Below, piece by piece: positions 24,056 through 36,584 of a DNA stretch of 64,000 bases (within the stretch, counting starts at the first letter, position 1; every line of letters starts with the position of its first letter). The stretch is from contig MNCI01033476.1 of assembly GCA_015680685.1 (NCBI GenBank), forward strand, positions 195,779 through 259,778, given 5' to 3'. A program made the translations under genes and the position numbers. This stretch comes from Gnetum montanum. Taxonomy: Eukaryota; Streptophyta; Gnetopsida; Gnetales; Gnetaceae. The notes below the pieces were generated by a model. That model was given only the letters and a program-made list of their open reading frames with translations, did no database searches and had not been told where the DNA came from.

Positions 24056-25001
24056 TGATAAGCATCTATGTGTCGCATCAATGAGCCCCTATTTATGTGG
24101 CCTCATTGATGAGCCACCATTGATAGAACCCCATTTACGTGGTGTTGCCCTATCGATGGGACCATGTTGATGTAGCATTTGCTACATTAACGGGGCCCTA
24201 TCAACATAACCCTAGAGCAAAAACTATAAATATGAGCTCCTAGCCATGTTTATGGGAATTAGACTCATGGTAGTAGTAGAGCTCTTGCAATTTATCTATT
24301 TGAAAGTTAGAATATTTTTTCAAGTGCCCGCAACAAGAGTCATTGACTGTACAGATCTTCATTTAAGCACTATTATACCTAAACCACACTAGTATGTACG
24401 ACAATAAAGATGAGCTTCTTGATAAACCTTGCAGCATTCTGAATAGCTTAAATTTTTTATTTATGCATTCATTATTTTTATTAAATATTCAATTAATTAA
24501 GCTAAATTAGACTTTAATCAATAAAGTTAAATAGATTAAGTACATAAGTATGATCGCGTTGAGCTAAACATGTATTCACTTGGTAATTCCATTAGCATTA
24601 TTGCTTAGTGCACCCAGTAGCATAGCACTTGGTAACCTAGCAATGGATACATGGGTTCAATACATGTATGGAATGTGGAACTAGATGCTTATGTTATGAC
24701 TAGTTAGAGATTAGTTAGTTAGTTAAATTAAATTAGTCATTGAATTACTTCATCTCTCTATTTAAGCACCAAAACCATCAAACACAAAATGATAAAAATC
24801 ATATGTCTTGATTGCGCTTAAGCATACCATTATGCTTCACAAGTGTAATTAGGAAGACAACTAATGACCTATATGGTAAGCTTCATTTCCTAGGAGACTA
24901 GTGTACTAAAAACTAGAGAGTCCACAAAATTTGACTAGATCATGTGTGAGTGCTCTATGATTTGTATGGTTGGATGTAGGAGTACCCTTTACTACTCATC
25001 A
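24056..25001 (+). repeat. 5' LTR of element C
   Basis: 946 bp, TGATAAGCATC to CTACTCATCA. U3 holds iterated CATTGATG / CATCAATG / CTATCGATGGG words (24075-24200). The TATA box ACTATAAATATGAG is near 24225. AATAAAGATGAGC (about 24403) is the likely poly(A) signal region. Confidence 0.9.
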
Positions 25002-25002
25002 T

Positions 25003-25020
25003 TGGAACTATTCCCAAGGA
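25003..25020 (+). other. Primer binding site of element C
   Basis: TGGAACTATTCCCAAGGA, one base after the LTR. It is a decayed version of the Athila-type TGGCACCATTGCCGGGGA at the same place in H. Confidence 0.75.
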
Positions 25021-25159
25021 CTCTATCTATTGAAATTTGCACTATCTAGGTTTATTGGATATTATTAATATCATTGGACAAATCCCCAAGGTCAACATCA
25101 TTGCAAAATAACATAACTACAAGAGCACACTGATATTTTATTATTTGCAAAATATCTTC

Positions 25160-25385
25160 TTCTCACAGGTGAAATGACATAAAACCACCAATCCCACAAG
25201 AGTGTAAAGTGATATATACTCATCTAGATGAGAATGTATTGAACTTCACCTTCATCCTACATCAGGATGAGAAACTACGATGACATGATATGGAGGGAAA
25301 CATCGTAATGCCTCCTAATCGATCTATGTCCATGATGTTGCCTCAAAATCTTAAGTTATGCATTCATGATCTTTAAGAAGAATCT
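25160..25385 (+). pseudogene. gag of element C, N-terminal part
   Basis: Reads VIYTHLDENVLNFTFILHQD and DMEGNIVMPPNRSM, matching H (63829-63935) and B (21380-21480). It breaks off exactly at the TSD of element D and resumes at 34270. Removing one copy of the duplicated target brings the EYV-type peptide into register with B. Confidence 0.8.
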
Positions 25386-26696
25386 TGAAACACCACCAAA
25401 TTTTGGCTACAATGTCTTAACTACAAATTTTCCTAAGTTTCTACACAATGTCACTTTCTACAAATTTTTCTAAGTGCTAAGACTATGCTCTCCACTACCC
25501 CAAAGCATAGTCAAGGGTAGTTAGCATGAAGGTGCATTTTTTTTTTGAAAATTTTTTTCTAAGTGTCAAGTCTATGCTCTCCACCAATTAGAAGCATAGT
25601 CATGCATAGTCAAATGAAAGCCAATTTTTACAAGTTTTTCTAAGTGTTGTGACTACACTTGATCCTAGTCAAGAGTGTAGTCAGTGTCCTATGGAGAGAA
25701 TAGTCAGCACATGACTCTTTTTCTACAAAATTTTTTTAAGTCTAGGACTACGCTCTCCACTAGCCCAGAGTGTAGTTGAGTGTAGTCAGCTAGAATGGCC
25801 TCCACAGCATAGTAATGGCACACCAACATAGTCAACTCATCCTTAGCAAGCATAGTCAATAGAAGCTTTCTCTCTCTTTCATCCCCTCTCAACCAAAATT
25901 GTAACTACGCTTGACCCTACTAACCTCAGTGGAGAGCATAATTGGGTGAGAGCATAGTCCCAACCGTTCCATCTACCACATGGCAGTCCCTCCACATTTC
26001 ATGCAAACCCTAATTCTATAGATACCTTATGCCCTCAATGTTTTCATGGTTAACATTTTTGGCAAATCAATGTTGGTAAGTTTGAAGTGCATTTGGCATT
26101 TTGGAAATCAAGGCATTGGCAAAATTTTGGGTTAGCATTTGGCAAAGTTGTAGATGATTGTAGCTCCACTACAACATCATCATAGCCCATAGTACACTAT
26201 GGTAGCCAATCCAGCAAGCATAGATAACATGGTGAGTGCCAGTCTTCATGGCCAAACACCCCTAAGATTGTGACTATGCTTAATTCCATTTGGGGTAGTG
26301 TTCCATTTCTCTCTCCAATTTTTCACATTTTCTTTGCATTTTCATTATTTTTAACATTTGATCACATTACAACTATGCTTGGGTGGTGGTCCCTACACAT
26401 TAGCACCTCTATTTTTCATTGAAACTCCTAACTATGCTCAACATCATGGACATTGTCAACACCACTAACATTGTGAATGCCACAAACACAGCTTAAACAC
26501 TTAGCACCATTTCTCATTAGCATCATGGCTAATCATGCTACATCCTAGTTCCATTTGGTAAAGTCCTTGTTCAATTGACAAGACCATTTAGGGTGCCTTG
26601 CCTCTACCTCCAGTAGGCCCTCACGTGGGTGCAAGGTTAGGTTGTATGCTTGTTGATCCCTTGATGTTCCAGTCATTGATGTTTTTAGTCCTTACA
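25386..26696 (+). repeat. 5' LTR of element D
   Basis: 1,311 bp, TGAAACACCACC to GTCCTTACA. The U3 carries about five imperfect units of roughly 80-100 bp (25450-25960). Each contains an inverted pair such as ACTACGCTCTCCACTAGCCC and AGAGTGTAGT, spaced by TTTTTCTAAGTG-like words. The TATA position (26015) reads TCTATAGATACC, whereas the 3' copy keeps CCTATAAATACC. Confidence 0.9.
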
Positions 26697-26701
26697 GTGT
26701 C

Positions 26702-26718
26702 TGGTGCTAGAAGGATGA
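26702..26718 (+). other. Primer binding site of element D
   Basis: TGGTGCTAGAAGGATGA, 5 nt after the LTR terminus TTACA. Same layout and nearly the same sequence as the PBS of element A. Confidence 0.8.
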
Positions 26719-27689
26719 GCAAACCACTTTTTTAGACTCTGTTATGGTTATCATGCATGCTCTCTACATCATAGTTGGCTATCAACCTATCAATGTAAAT
26801 TGGACCTTGTAGTTGATCCCCTAGAGACCCCACATAGCAACGCAAATTGCATTTCTCTCCACTGAGTTTTCTTAAGTCTCCATTCTCTTAGCATACAGAG
26901 CATAGTCAATGGAAAGCGTAGTCTCCATTGTTAGCCATTTTTCATAGTCTTCAAACTTAGCCATTTTCTATAGTTTCTAGAGTTAGCTATTTTATTTTTA
27001 TTTTTATTTTGCAATTAGCAACTTGTAGCTCTTCTTTCACAACTCAATTTGTGGCCATGAATCCATATTATCCTTCAACGTTAGTATCAAATGCACCAAA
27101 CATCTTCACCATCCAACAAGAGTATGCCATGCTCAATAATAAGTAATATAACTTCATTTGTGCAAAGATCCAAGTAGGATTACCCATGGATCACTTGGAC
27201 ATGGAAGCCAAATGAGGCTTCGAGCTTATCCACCAGGATAGATGAACATATATGTCTTCCTCATCTAACATTATTCTACTCATGAAACCCTACTATTGGG
27301 CTCTATCCTAGCTCATGTGAGAAAATGAGTGTGATGTAGGAACTAACTATGAGGAAGTCCTATAGGAGGAAGAAGATGAATTTGAAGCTCACTCTAAATG
27401 TTAGAGCTCCTTCCACACTGTCTTCTAACAACCACTTTCTAGTCTAGCCCTTCCTCGGTGAAGTTCACCCATCCTCACCCAAATGACTCCGGCACCCTAT
27501 GTCCTACCTCTTTCATTAATGCCCTCATCATCAATCTAATCCACGTGTGCATGGATTTCCTTGGTCACCATGCCCTTAGCATGGCCAATGCATCAACTAC
27601 ATCATGTGGCTCCATAACTAGCAATCTGGCCCTAGGTTGTACAACCAACATAACAAATTGCACAGCGAACACAACTAGCTAGTGCATCT

Positions 27690-29460
27690 CAAAACTTGGA
27701 TCAAGCATTCCAGTTGATCCAAAGTTTGATGGAGGAGGTAAGGTAACTCAAAGCCACTTCCTCTGAAACCATCAAGGTGGTGGACTTTTACCAAGATGAC
27801 CTTATAAGTCTTGCAATCCCACCGCTAACTCTACTAACTAGGGTCATGCTACCTCAACTCACCAAGTACAATGGTGAACGAGATCCCAACACACACCTAG
27901 TGACATTCATGTCTAAGTGCCTACTACTACAAGCATGGCCACATGTCATCATACATGTTTTTGCTATGTCACTCACTAGCAAAGCCCTAGAATAGTTTCA
28001 CACATAACCTAAGGGCTCTATCTCCTCTTTTGAGCATCTTATGAACTAGTTTGTAATGCGCTTCAAGTATAAGTTGAAGCCTGAAACTACCTTGGAGCAA
28101 CTCATGCAAATCAAGTAGGGTCACCTAGAGCCTATACAAAAATTCATCTAATGCTAGAGCACCTCACTGAATGATATTTGAAAGTCCATAGTAGAGATGC
28201 ACCTTCTGACCATATTCAAGGGTGTAGTTAATGACTTCATTAAGTCAAAGTTGTACTAAATAGCCTCATAGTCTTTGAGCCAAGTGTTTGCCTAAACTAA
28301 AAGTATACAAGATGTAGTTGAATCTAGTAAGGACTTGGCCTATGTGGCCTACAAAAATCAACATGCAAGAAAGCAAAATGCAACAGTGGCAATGGTAGCC
28401 ACACACACTAAAGCAACCAACCAAGGGCTGACGACTAGGTAGCCCAAAGCCCCAGCTCACAAAGCTACCAACTTTGGCACCCAAGAAACCAACCCACCTA
28501 CATCTACAGTGTCCATAGCCCAAGTAGCTCCAAGGCCCAACTTTGAGCATAAGGATTGCTCAAAGTATACCTTGTTGCCACTAAGATCCTTAGAGCTAAT
28601 GGATCAACTATTGAAAGTTAGGCAAATCCAACATAAGCAAGTGTTCAAGGATGTCTACAACTAGCACAACAAGTACTACAAGCTGCTAAGGAATCCCACA
28701 TTAGTAGCACTAAATGAGCCCTTGGTCCCACCGCACTTTAGGCTAGACCAATTCTATTAGCACTAGATGTTTAGTCACAACATGGACTTATGTTAGGCTT
28801 TACAAGATGCTCTGCAAAAGATGATAGAAATGGATGAACTAGTGCTTGACACAGCAAACCCAGTTAGGCCCCAAAGCCTATATGGTTATGCCTACATCAT
28901 AAATATCATCAACATGTGTGGCAAGCTAGAATTGGTGTAGCAGCCTTGCATGATCCAAGTGCCTTCCAATAGTGCAAGGGTCCCCTAGGCCTCCATGAGT
29001 TTGAGGCCCTCCTTTGTTGTTCAAGCACCACCTTGGGCACCCACAACATCCTTTGTGGTCAAGGTCCCATAGCATGCCACAACAATAACTACTCAACTAC
29101 CATTTTTCATTAGGGTGCCACAACATGTTGGCCCCTCACCTACCCAAAGCCTGGTAGTGGACAACACATCGATTCCTTCTCATCCAAGGGCTAATCCTAC
29201 CGACAACATGGGTTGATCCACTAGGTGGCAACACAAGAGTCCCAACAAGCATCTTGTAGGTGAAATTATTAGGCAACAACAAGACCAAAGATTTCTTGGT
29301 CCACCAAAGCCAGTCCCTATCTCTGCAATCCCTATGGCTGAAGTAATAAAAAAGGCCACAACCAACAAACCACAACCAAGCACTACGGCCCCTCCATGAG
29401 AGATCGATCTCTTAGGCTACATGAAGGAGGTCAAAGCCAACAAAATGACTGATGGCAAGG
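27690..29460 (+). pseudogene. gag of element D with PYVV-like repeats
   Basis: The capsid N-domain is at 27777-27995 (RVMLPQLTKYNGERDPNTHL, FAMSLTSKALE) and continues KGSISSFEHLMN. The C-domain, FKGVVNDFIKSKLY and SLSQVFA (about 28210-28300), is the counterpart of A. Then comes SKYTLLPLRSLELMDQLLK (28565-28620) and a decayed zinc-finger region near 28750-28800. A linker with PSFVVQAPP, TSFVVKVP and FFIRVPQ (about 29000-29120) follows. It ends in MKEVKANKMTDGKDFTNAL (about 29420-29470). Stops are dense. About 1 kb of untranslated leader (26719-27690) separates it from the PBS, in which I see no ORF. Confidence 0.8.
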
Positions 29461-29559
29461 ACTTCACAAATGCATTAGCCTAGGTTAAACAAGCACTCAA
29501 GCAAAAAAAACATAACATTGAGCCTATATGACCTGGTCATGACCTCATCTACTCATCAG

Positions 29560-30340
29560 GAAGCATTGGCATAAATGTTGGCCTTCATTCCTATTATGGA
29601 GGACATCTTTACATATGAGAATGCCATCCATGTAGTGATGTTGCCCCTTGCACCACAATAATCAGGTCCAACATCCCTAGTGTTTCATGATAAGGCAATC
29701 AAGATCAACCCTAAGCAAGGAAAGGTTATCACGACATCCATGATTATTATCATACATGTTGGGTAGTGCATGATCCATAGAGTGCACATCAATGATGATG
29801 TGGCAACAAACATAATACCATATACTATCGTCGACAAGCTAGGCCTCATAGACCAAATTAGGCCAATGAATACTATGTGCCTAAAATCCTTCAACAGATC
29901 ATATGTCACTATCAATGGCATGGCAACCATAGCTTTTGTGGTAGGGGAGCAATTCCCCATCAACATTAAATTCACCATCATAAAGGAAATGCCAAGCTCT
30001 AACTTGATATTGGGTAGGCCTTGGCTGGCCTAGTTACACGCCATATCCTCTCCAATTTACCAAGAGATCCACCTTTCATATGAAGGTGGTGAAGTTATCA
30101 TCCATGGTGATAATGTTGTCCCTTTGGCCATCCATAACACTAAAATGGAGTAAGGGTCAAAGATGAAATTTCTTGGTGATGCACCTATGGTAGACAATGT
30201 AACACATAAGGTTAACACACCTGAACAAGTAGTGGAAGTCAACAACCTCCCAGAGGATGCTTTGTGGGTGAAATCACCCCCTAATCCACACCAAATTAGG
30301 AAGCAACTATGTGCCCAAGGTACCCCCTTAGGCCAAAATG
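29560..30340 (+). pseudogene. Protease of element D
   Basis: EDIFTYENAIHVVMLPLAPQ leads to the protease core VHINDDVATNIIP (29779-29817), corresponding to VHVDDGAATNVVP in A, so the Gly of the D-x-G motif is also changed. NLILGRPWLA at 30003-30032 is the second conserved motif. YEGGEVIIHGDN follows, then a C-terminal tail with NLPEDALWVKSPPNPHQIRK. The ORF fades out near 30340, before the array. From 30340 to 30598 the sequence is T-rich with repeated ATGCATTT-like words. Confidence 0.8.
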
Positions 30341-30597
30341 TGCTAGGTTCCTACTTACCCTTTCCTACTATGCACCATGCATTTTTTACTTTTGCTTGCA
30401 TTGCACTTTTCTACACATTTACATTTAGCCTACTTACTTAGATTATGCATTGTTTCACTTAGTTTATGCATTTTTTTTGTCTTTTTTATGCATTTATTCA
30501 CTTATCTTACTCATTTTCTCATTTAGTGCACCCTTTAGAAAAAAAAGCATCAAAATGCACAAAAAATCATAAATGTCAAAATCACAAAAAAGAGATA

Positions 30598-31735
30598 GCA
30601 ACATGATGGCCCACCATGGCCTTAAAATGGCAATGTGTGGCCTACCAAGGCCTTAAACTAGTGATGTGCAGTCCACCAAGGCCTTAAACTAGCCATACTT
30701 AGCCTGCCAAGGCCTTAAACTAGCAATTCCTGGCCTAAAATGGCCTTAAACTAGCAATACTTAGCCCGCCAAGGCCTTAAACTGGCAATGCCTAATCTAA
30801 AATGGCCTTAAACTATTGTTGGAGCCAAGAATGACCTTAAACTATCACCTCCAATCCCATCACCATGGCCCACCAAGGCCTTAAATTAGTGACGTGTAAC
30901 CTACCATGGCCTTAAACTAGCAATGTGTAGCCCACCAAGGCCTTAAACTAGTGACGTGTTATCCACCAAGGCCTTAAATTGGCAATGTACAGCTCGCCAA
31001 GGCCTTAAACTAGTAATGCATGGCCTACCATGGCCTTAAACTGTAACATGGGCCCAAAATGACCTTAAACTATAACATACTAGAGCTCGTAATGGCCTTA
31101 AACTACCATTAGGGCCTAGAATGGCCTTAAACTATCACTATGGCTCAAAATGACCTAAAACTATAATCAGGGTCCAAAATGACCTTAAACTAGCATAGGG
31201 CCTATCAAAAACTAACAACATACTTTCTACGGCTTGCAATGGTCTAGAATTGCATACTCATAGCCAATGTCATAAAATCATCGTATGCCCTACTTGAAGC
31301 CATACTACATTCAACATGCAGCACTACACATCATTGAAGCAAGGTACACACTCATCCACCACGATGCTAAAACTAACACAGTAGTCTATGATGACTATAA
31401 ACTAGCATAGCACTCATTTTCCATAATGATAAAACTGGCACAGCAGTCTACTATGACTATAAACTAGCATAGCACTCATCTAACACAATGCTAAAACTAG
31501 CACAGTAATCCACTATGACTATAAACTAGTGCAACTCATCCACCATGATGCTAAAACTAGCATAGCATTCATCCTTGGATCATGATGTTAAACTAGCACA
31601 ATAACTTATCTGCCATGATGCTAAACTAACACAACATCCATCCTCTACGATGTTAAACTAGCACACAGCAATCTTCTAGGACTATAAACTAGAAAATTAT
31701 GATCTGCTAGGATCTTAAACTAGGTTCATGATCTA
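30598..31735 (+). repeat. Long tandem array of a 31-bp unit (TTAAAC family) in element D
   Basis: About 36 units. In the first half the unit is GGCCTTAAACTAGCAATGTG followed by TAGCCCACCAA, exactly 31 bp in several consecutive copies. In the second half (31370-31735) the words change to GATGCTAAAACTAGCACAG and GACTATAAACTAGCATAGC, but the 31-bp spacing is kept. No unit is separated by unique spacers. Confidence 0.9.
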
Positions 31736-32873
31736 CCACCAATGCATCTTTCTACACTCCTACAAGTGAACGAGCGAGCATCACCCTTGCATCCCTTCTA
31801 CACTGAATGGATGGGCATACTAGTTTTATTAAACACTAGTAACTAGCACAACCTTTGAAGCATTTGTAGCATTTTCGCTTCCTACATTGGATTTGCATTT
31901 CATGTTTTATGGTTATCCAATCTTCTCAAACTTTTTTTTGTAGGATGAAGCCCCAATTCATCATGCAACAGCAAGTTTCCACATCACTCTGATGTGCATG
32001 ATTGAACTAGCTAAGCCTCTTGAGAGTGCACATCTTCCCATTCCATTATAGCCTATGCACATCTACTCCTACATTCCAATACCCTCTTGCGTTTCCCCAC
32101 ATATTTATTAATTGCAAACTCTTTGATGTTCACATGTTGCCACCATATGGCACCTTCTTCAAGTCAAATTGTAGAACCCAAGGTAGACAATACAAGTTGT
32201 CTCATAGGCAACCTCTGTTAGCTGGTCAAGCCTAGGTGGATGTAACATAAGTTATCCTAAGGATGAAACACCTATCCTACAGATGTGACATGGTTTCACA
32301 AGCATCAAGGAAAACCCCATCTTGTGGCATGTAGTCCACTTGATGAAAAGCATCTCATAGTTAGCATTTAGCAACATGCAAAGCCCCAAGTAGGCTCATT
32401 GCAAAAAATAGCAAAAAAGCAACAAAACAAAAATAAAAGAAAAAAATAAAAAGAGCAAAGGGAAGAAAGCATGTCCCCAAGTAAATCAAAAGTGCTACAA
32501 TTTCACAATTGGTCCAGCCCTGAATCTACATTGACTCTCTCATGAGCACTTCAATGAAAGGCCAATGCTTTTAGGAGCAAACCATCCTAATGCCATGGTC
32601 ACCATCAACCATGCAGATTCCACAATTCCTACATCATAATGTCCTTTTTACACTCTATCTTCCCTTTTACCTAGCACATTGCCTATGCCTTTCACTCCTG
32701 CCTACACCTCGTACTCCCAGCATACTACTACCTACAGCACTCTTGAGCATGGTTTAGTGACATCTAATTTAGTACTAAAGAGCAATGTTTGTGCCAAGCT
32801 TGCTATGGTTTTTTGCAATTCTTTTTTAACATCTCTTGGGCCACTCCTCTAGATGTCAATAAATAAGGGCCAA
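31736..32873 (+). other. 3' region of element D, no recognisable coding sequence
   Basis: No RT, RNase H, integrase or other motif on either strand. A purine-rich stretch (GCAAAAAATAGC..., about 32400-32460) and AATAAGGGCCAA directly before the LTR (32862-32873) could be the PPT. Confidence 0.6.
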
Positions 32874-34269
32874 TGAAACACCACCAAATTTGGGCTATAT
32901 CATCTTGATCGCAAATTTTCCTAAGTTTCTACACGAGGACACTTTTTGTAAATTTTTCTAAGTACTAAGACTACACTCTCCAATACCCTAGAGTGTAGTT
33001 AAGCATATTTAGCATGAAGGTGCATTTTTTTATAGATTTATTTCCTGAGTGTCGAGACTACACACTCCACTAGCTAGGAGCATAGTTAAGCATAGTCAAA
33101 TGGAAGCTAGTTTTTGTAAGTTTTTCTAAGTGCTGGGACTACACTCAACCTAATTAAAGAGCATAGTTAGCCTCCTGTGGAAAGCATAGTTATCACATGA
33201 CACCTTTTCTACAAAATATTTGTAAGTCTGGGACTATGCTCTTCACCAGCCCAGAGTGTAGTCAAGCATAGTTAGCCAAAATGGCCTCTAAAGGCCTCCA
33301 CAACATAACAATGGCATACTAACATAGTCAAATCATCCCTAGTGAGCATAGTTAGCAGAATCTTGCTCTCTCTTGCATTTCCTCTTATCCAAAATTGTAA
33401 CTACACTCAAACCCACTAGCCTCAATGGAGAGCATAGTTGGATGAGAGCATAGTCCCAACTATTCCCTCTACCACATGGCACTCCCTCCACACTTCACGT
33501 GAATCCCAACCCTATAAATACCTTTCACCCTTAGCATTTTCAGGGTTAAAATTTTTGGCAAATCAACATTGGCAAATTTGAAGCTTATTTTGCATTTTGG
33601 AAAATCAAGGCATTGGTAGACTTTTGGATTAGCATTTAGCAAAGTTATAGACAATCATAGCCCCACCATAGGCATGTGGAACACTACAACCCATGGTACA
33701 CTGTAGTAGCCAACCTAGTACGCATAGACACAACAGCGAGTGCTAGTCTTCATGACCAAACATCTCTAAGGTTGTAACTATGCTCTTCACTACACCTATT
33801 ATATCCCATGTACCTTCTCACCCCTTCTAGTGTTAAATACGCTCAACCCCATTTGGGATGGTGTTCCATTTCTCTCTCCTAATTTTTCACACTTTCTTTA
33901 CATTTTTGCTATTTTTAATGCATGGAAACGTTACAACTATGCTGAAGTGGTGGTCCTTACATGTTGGAACCTCCATTTTCCATTGAAAATCCTAACTATG
34001 TTCAACATCATGGACACCTTCAACACCATTGTCACCATCCACATGATCAACACTGCAAACACCACTTAAACACTTAGCACCTTTTCACGTCAGCATCACA
34101 ACTAACCATTCTATACCCTAGTTCCATCTAGTAAATATTTTGTTTAATCGACAAGACCATTCAAGGCACCTTATCTCCACCTCCAATAGGCCCTCGTGTA
34201 GATGTGGGGTTAGACTATGCACCTAGTGACCCCTCGGTGTTCCAGCCATCGACATTTTTGGTCATTACA
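32874..34269 (+). repeat. 3' LTR of element D
   Basis: 1,396 bp, TGAAACACCACC to GTCATTACA, aligned with the 5' LTR throughout. The TATA box CCTATAAATACC is at 33511-33522. Hairpin-bearing U3 units are at 32960-33440. It differs from the 5' copy by many substitutions and several indels, so the insertion is old. Confidence 0.9.
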
Positions 34270-35815
34270 AATATGTTTGTAAGACTATGACTACTGAGAC
34301 TATTGTCCCACTAAAAGACAATGTAGGAAAGATCGACATTAGGAGAAGCATCATGTGGGTGCTAAGAGGAAATGGTTCACTGATCCCTTATTCCTACTAA
34401 ACCAAGATGACAATGAGAACCCTACCTCTAAGGGCTCTTAGCATGATGATTCTCTACCCTTTGTTACTAGTGATGAGAATGTGACCTTGAATCTACAATC
34501 TACAATCCATAATTTAGGTTCAAGGAATGATGGCAGTCAAAGCAAGGGTTTAAAAAAGCATCAAAATGATAGGAAATTTGATGAACATGGCATGATAGCC
34601 AAGGGGTAATTGGTAGATTTCATGGTGGAGGCAATCCTCCTTCCTCTTCCTCCTCTTCATCTATGTCTAGTTCTTATTCCTCTTCTAATTCTGAAAGATG
34701 TCATAGAAGGAAAAATCATAATAGAGGTGAGCATCAAGGTAATAATACTAATTGTCATGCCCATAATAATCAAAGGAATAGCTAAGGACATCATTGGTGA
34801 TAATGAAATCATGATGATGATGAGCCTTTCTTAGCAACTTGAAGCATGCTTAACATTACAAAGGTAGTTAAGATCCCAAATAGGCATGTGAAGGATAGTT
34901 GGATCAAGCACTTAAACATGAACAATATTCCAAGGTTTGAGGGGTGATATAACTCTGATCTAAAAACATATCTACAAGATTTTCATGATGCCTATGCATT
35001 ACATAACATTAAAAATGATTGGTAGAAACTCAATCTATTTCCTAGAACATTCATCAAATAGGCTGAAAGCTGGTACCAATTCTTAGAGGCAAAATCCATT
35101 CATAGATGGAGTACCATGTTGGAGCTATTAAATGATAAATATTAGATGTACTCCAAAGTGTCTAACTTGAGAAGGAAAATCCAAGGATAAAAACAAGGAA
35201 CACATAAACCCTTGGATGCCACCATGGGTAGATATTATTCTTTCTTACACCGATGCCTTGTCCGTAGTTATTCTTAGAGGAAGTAACTCTACCACATCAT
35301 AAATGGGCTCAAAGTAGAATCCAAAAGAACTCTTGGGGTTTATGACTAAGGGAGATTGTCTGAACTAAGAACTCATCAAATACAAAGGCTTATAGAACAA
35401 GTTACAAATGAAGAAGTTGAGTTGTAAAAAGGAGAACATGTAGAAGAATATAATAAGGATCCTTTCATAAGGAAAATGGAGGTCTAATTTTGTAATGAGG
35501 AGTCACCACTCAATGAAGTGATGAATAGGAAAACCTTGCACATCCAAAAATCTATTTCTAACATTTCAGCAACGGTTAATAAATAATGAAATTATTTGGA
35601 TGAAAAATTCCAATATAGTATGAAGATTGTTGAAAAATCCAAAGAGCAAAATAGTGATCATAATTGCAGGAGGCAGAAGGAAGCTAAATGTGCCTAGCAA
35701 AGAGGTAAGAAAAATGCTGCTACAATAGAAGATGTTGTAGAGATATACTTTGACAATGATGTTGGTTGTGAATTTATCAATATGAACATCTTAAGGGATT
35801 TTTCCTTGTGATGTC
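34270..35815 (+). pseudogene. gag of element C, remainder
   Basis: Resumes after D with KWFTDPLFLLNQDDNENP (about 34370-34430), a Ser/Asp-rich linker, and a capsid-like part RHVKDSWIKHLNMNNIPRFE (34885-34945), KLNLFPRTFIK, LELLNDKY. The C-terminal charged segment KSKEQNSDHNCRRQKEAK (35640-35690) is followed by a decayed cysteine region (about 35765-35800). The stretch 35816-36584 contains many stops and no motif I can assign; by position it is the gag-PR linker. Confidence 0.75.
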
Positions 35816-36584
35816 ACACTTACAAGAGTTTGGTATGTACACATTGAATTCTCAACTAGCACAGAAGCAAGCACCTAGATGATTACCTTATCCCTAAAGT
35901 AATCCAAGGTAATTCTATCAATAACAATAGGCTTACTATCCAAGTGAAGCTCCAACACAACCATATAAATAATATCATCAGTGGCACCAACCATAGTCAT
36001 GGGGAATGCCACCGCTAAGGCAGTAGTACCCTTATAGGTAACCAAATCCATATGGGTACTATGTTCAAAAATCTCTTTTCTCCAAGAAGTTCTACAAGCC
36101 ATGTCTAATTTCAAAATTACTATTACCCTCAAAAGTACCATTGAACTAATTCACATCTACTCAAGGGAAGCACTGATATCCATACCACCCTCCGCATGCT
36201 TTTGCACAAATCCCTCTATCCTCAACTCACTTACCTCTTGTTCTATCCATGCAGGGTGAAATTCCTCTATACCTATAGCAACAAAATGATACAAGGGCTA
36301 TACATTCACAACTATCTTTCCAGTGGAATGGTTTAAACAATAAATCTAGGAAATAACCATTTTTTTCAATCCAACAGTCCTTCCAAACCCTCACAAACTA
36401 ATGTAGATGATTTTCCTATATCTCCAACACCCTCATCCTCTACATCAAAGCATATTTAAGTACTCTTCAAACCAAATGCCACCTTGGATCCACATTATGA
36501 TGTTAACTCATGCTATTTTTAATTGGATCAAGGTTGGAAATCTTCCCATGAAAAGATCTAACTCAAGAAGTCCAATCATTTACT

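Larger units (their letters stand above)
25386..34269 (+). mobile_element. Element D: Tat-lineage gag-PR retrotransposon without pol
   Basis: Two LTRs (25386-26696 and 32874-34269), PBS, gag, PR and a 1.1-kb tandem array, but no RT, RNase H or integrase anywhere in 26697-32873. Target copies are AATCT (25381-25385) and AATAT (34270-34274), one mismatch. Gag and PR are sister to element A. It looks like a non-autonomous element that would need enzymes from a related full copy. Alternatively pol was deleted in this copy only. Confidence 0.85.

Noticed and set aside
28266-29383. Minus ORFs across gag of D with hydrophobic stretches
   Set aside because: They are complements of the Pro/Thr-rich gag repeats; the plus frames match element A gag.
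30598-31735. CRISPR-like array
   Set aside because: Units of 31 bp follow each other with no unique spacers and vary together; it is a plain tandem repeat in a plant retrotransposon.
35875-36141. Minus ORF of 88 residues in element C
   Set aside because: No motif and opposite strand to gag-pol of C; probably a chance ORF in the gag-PR linker.
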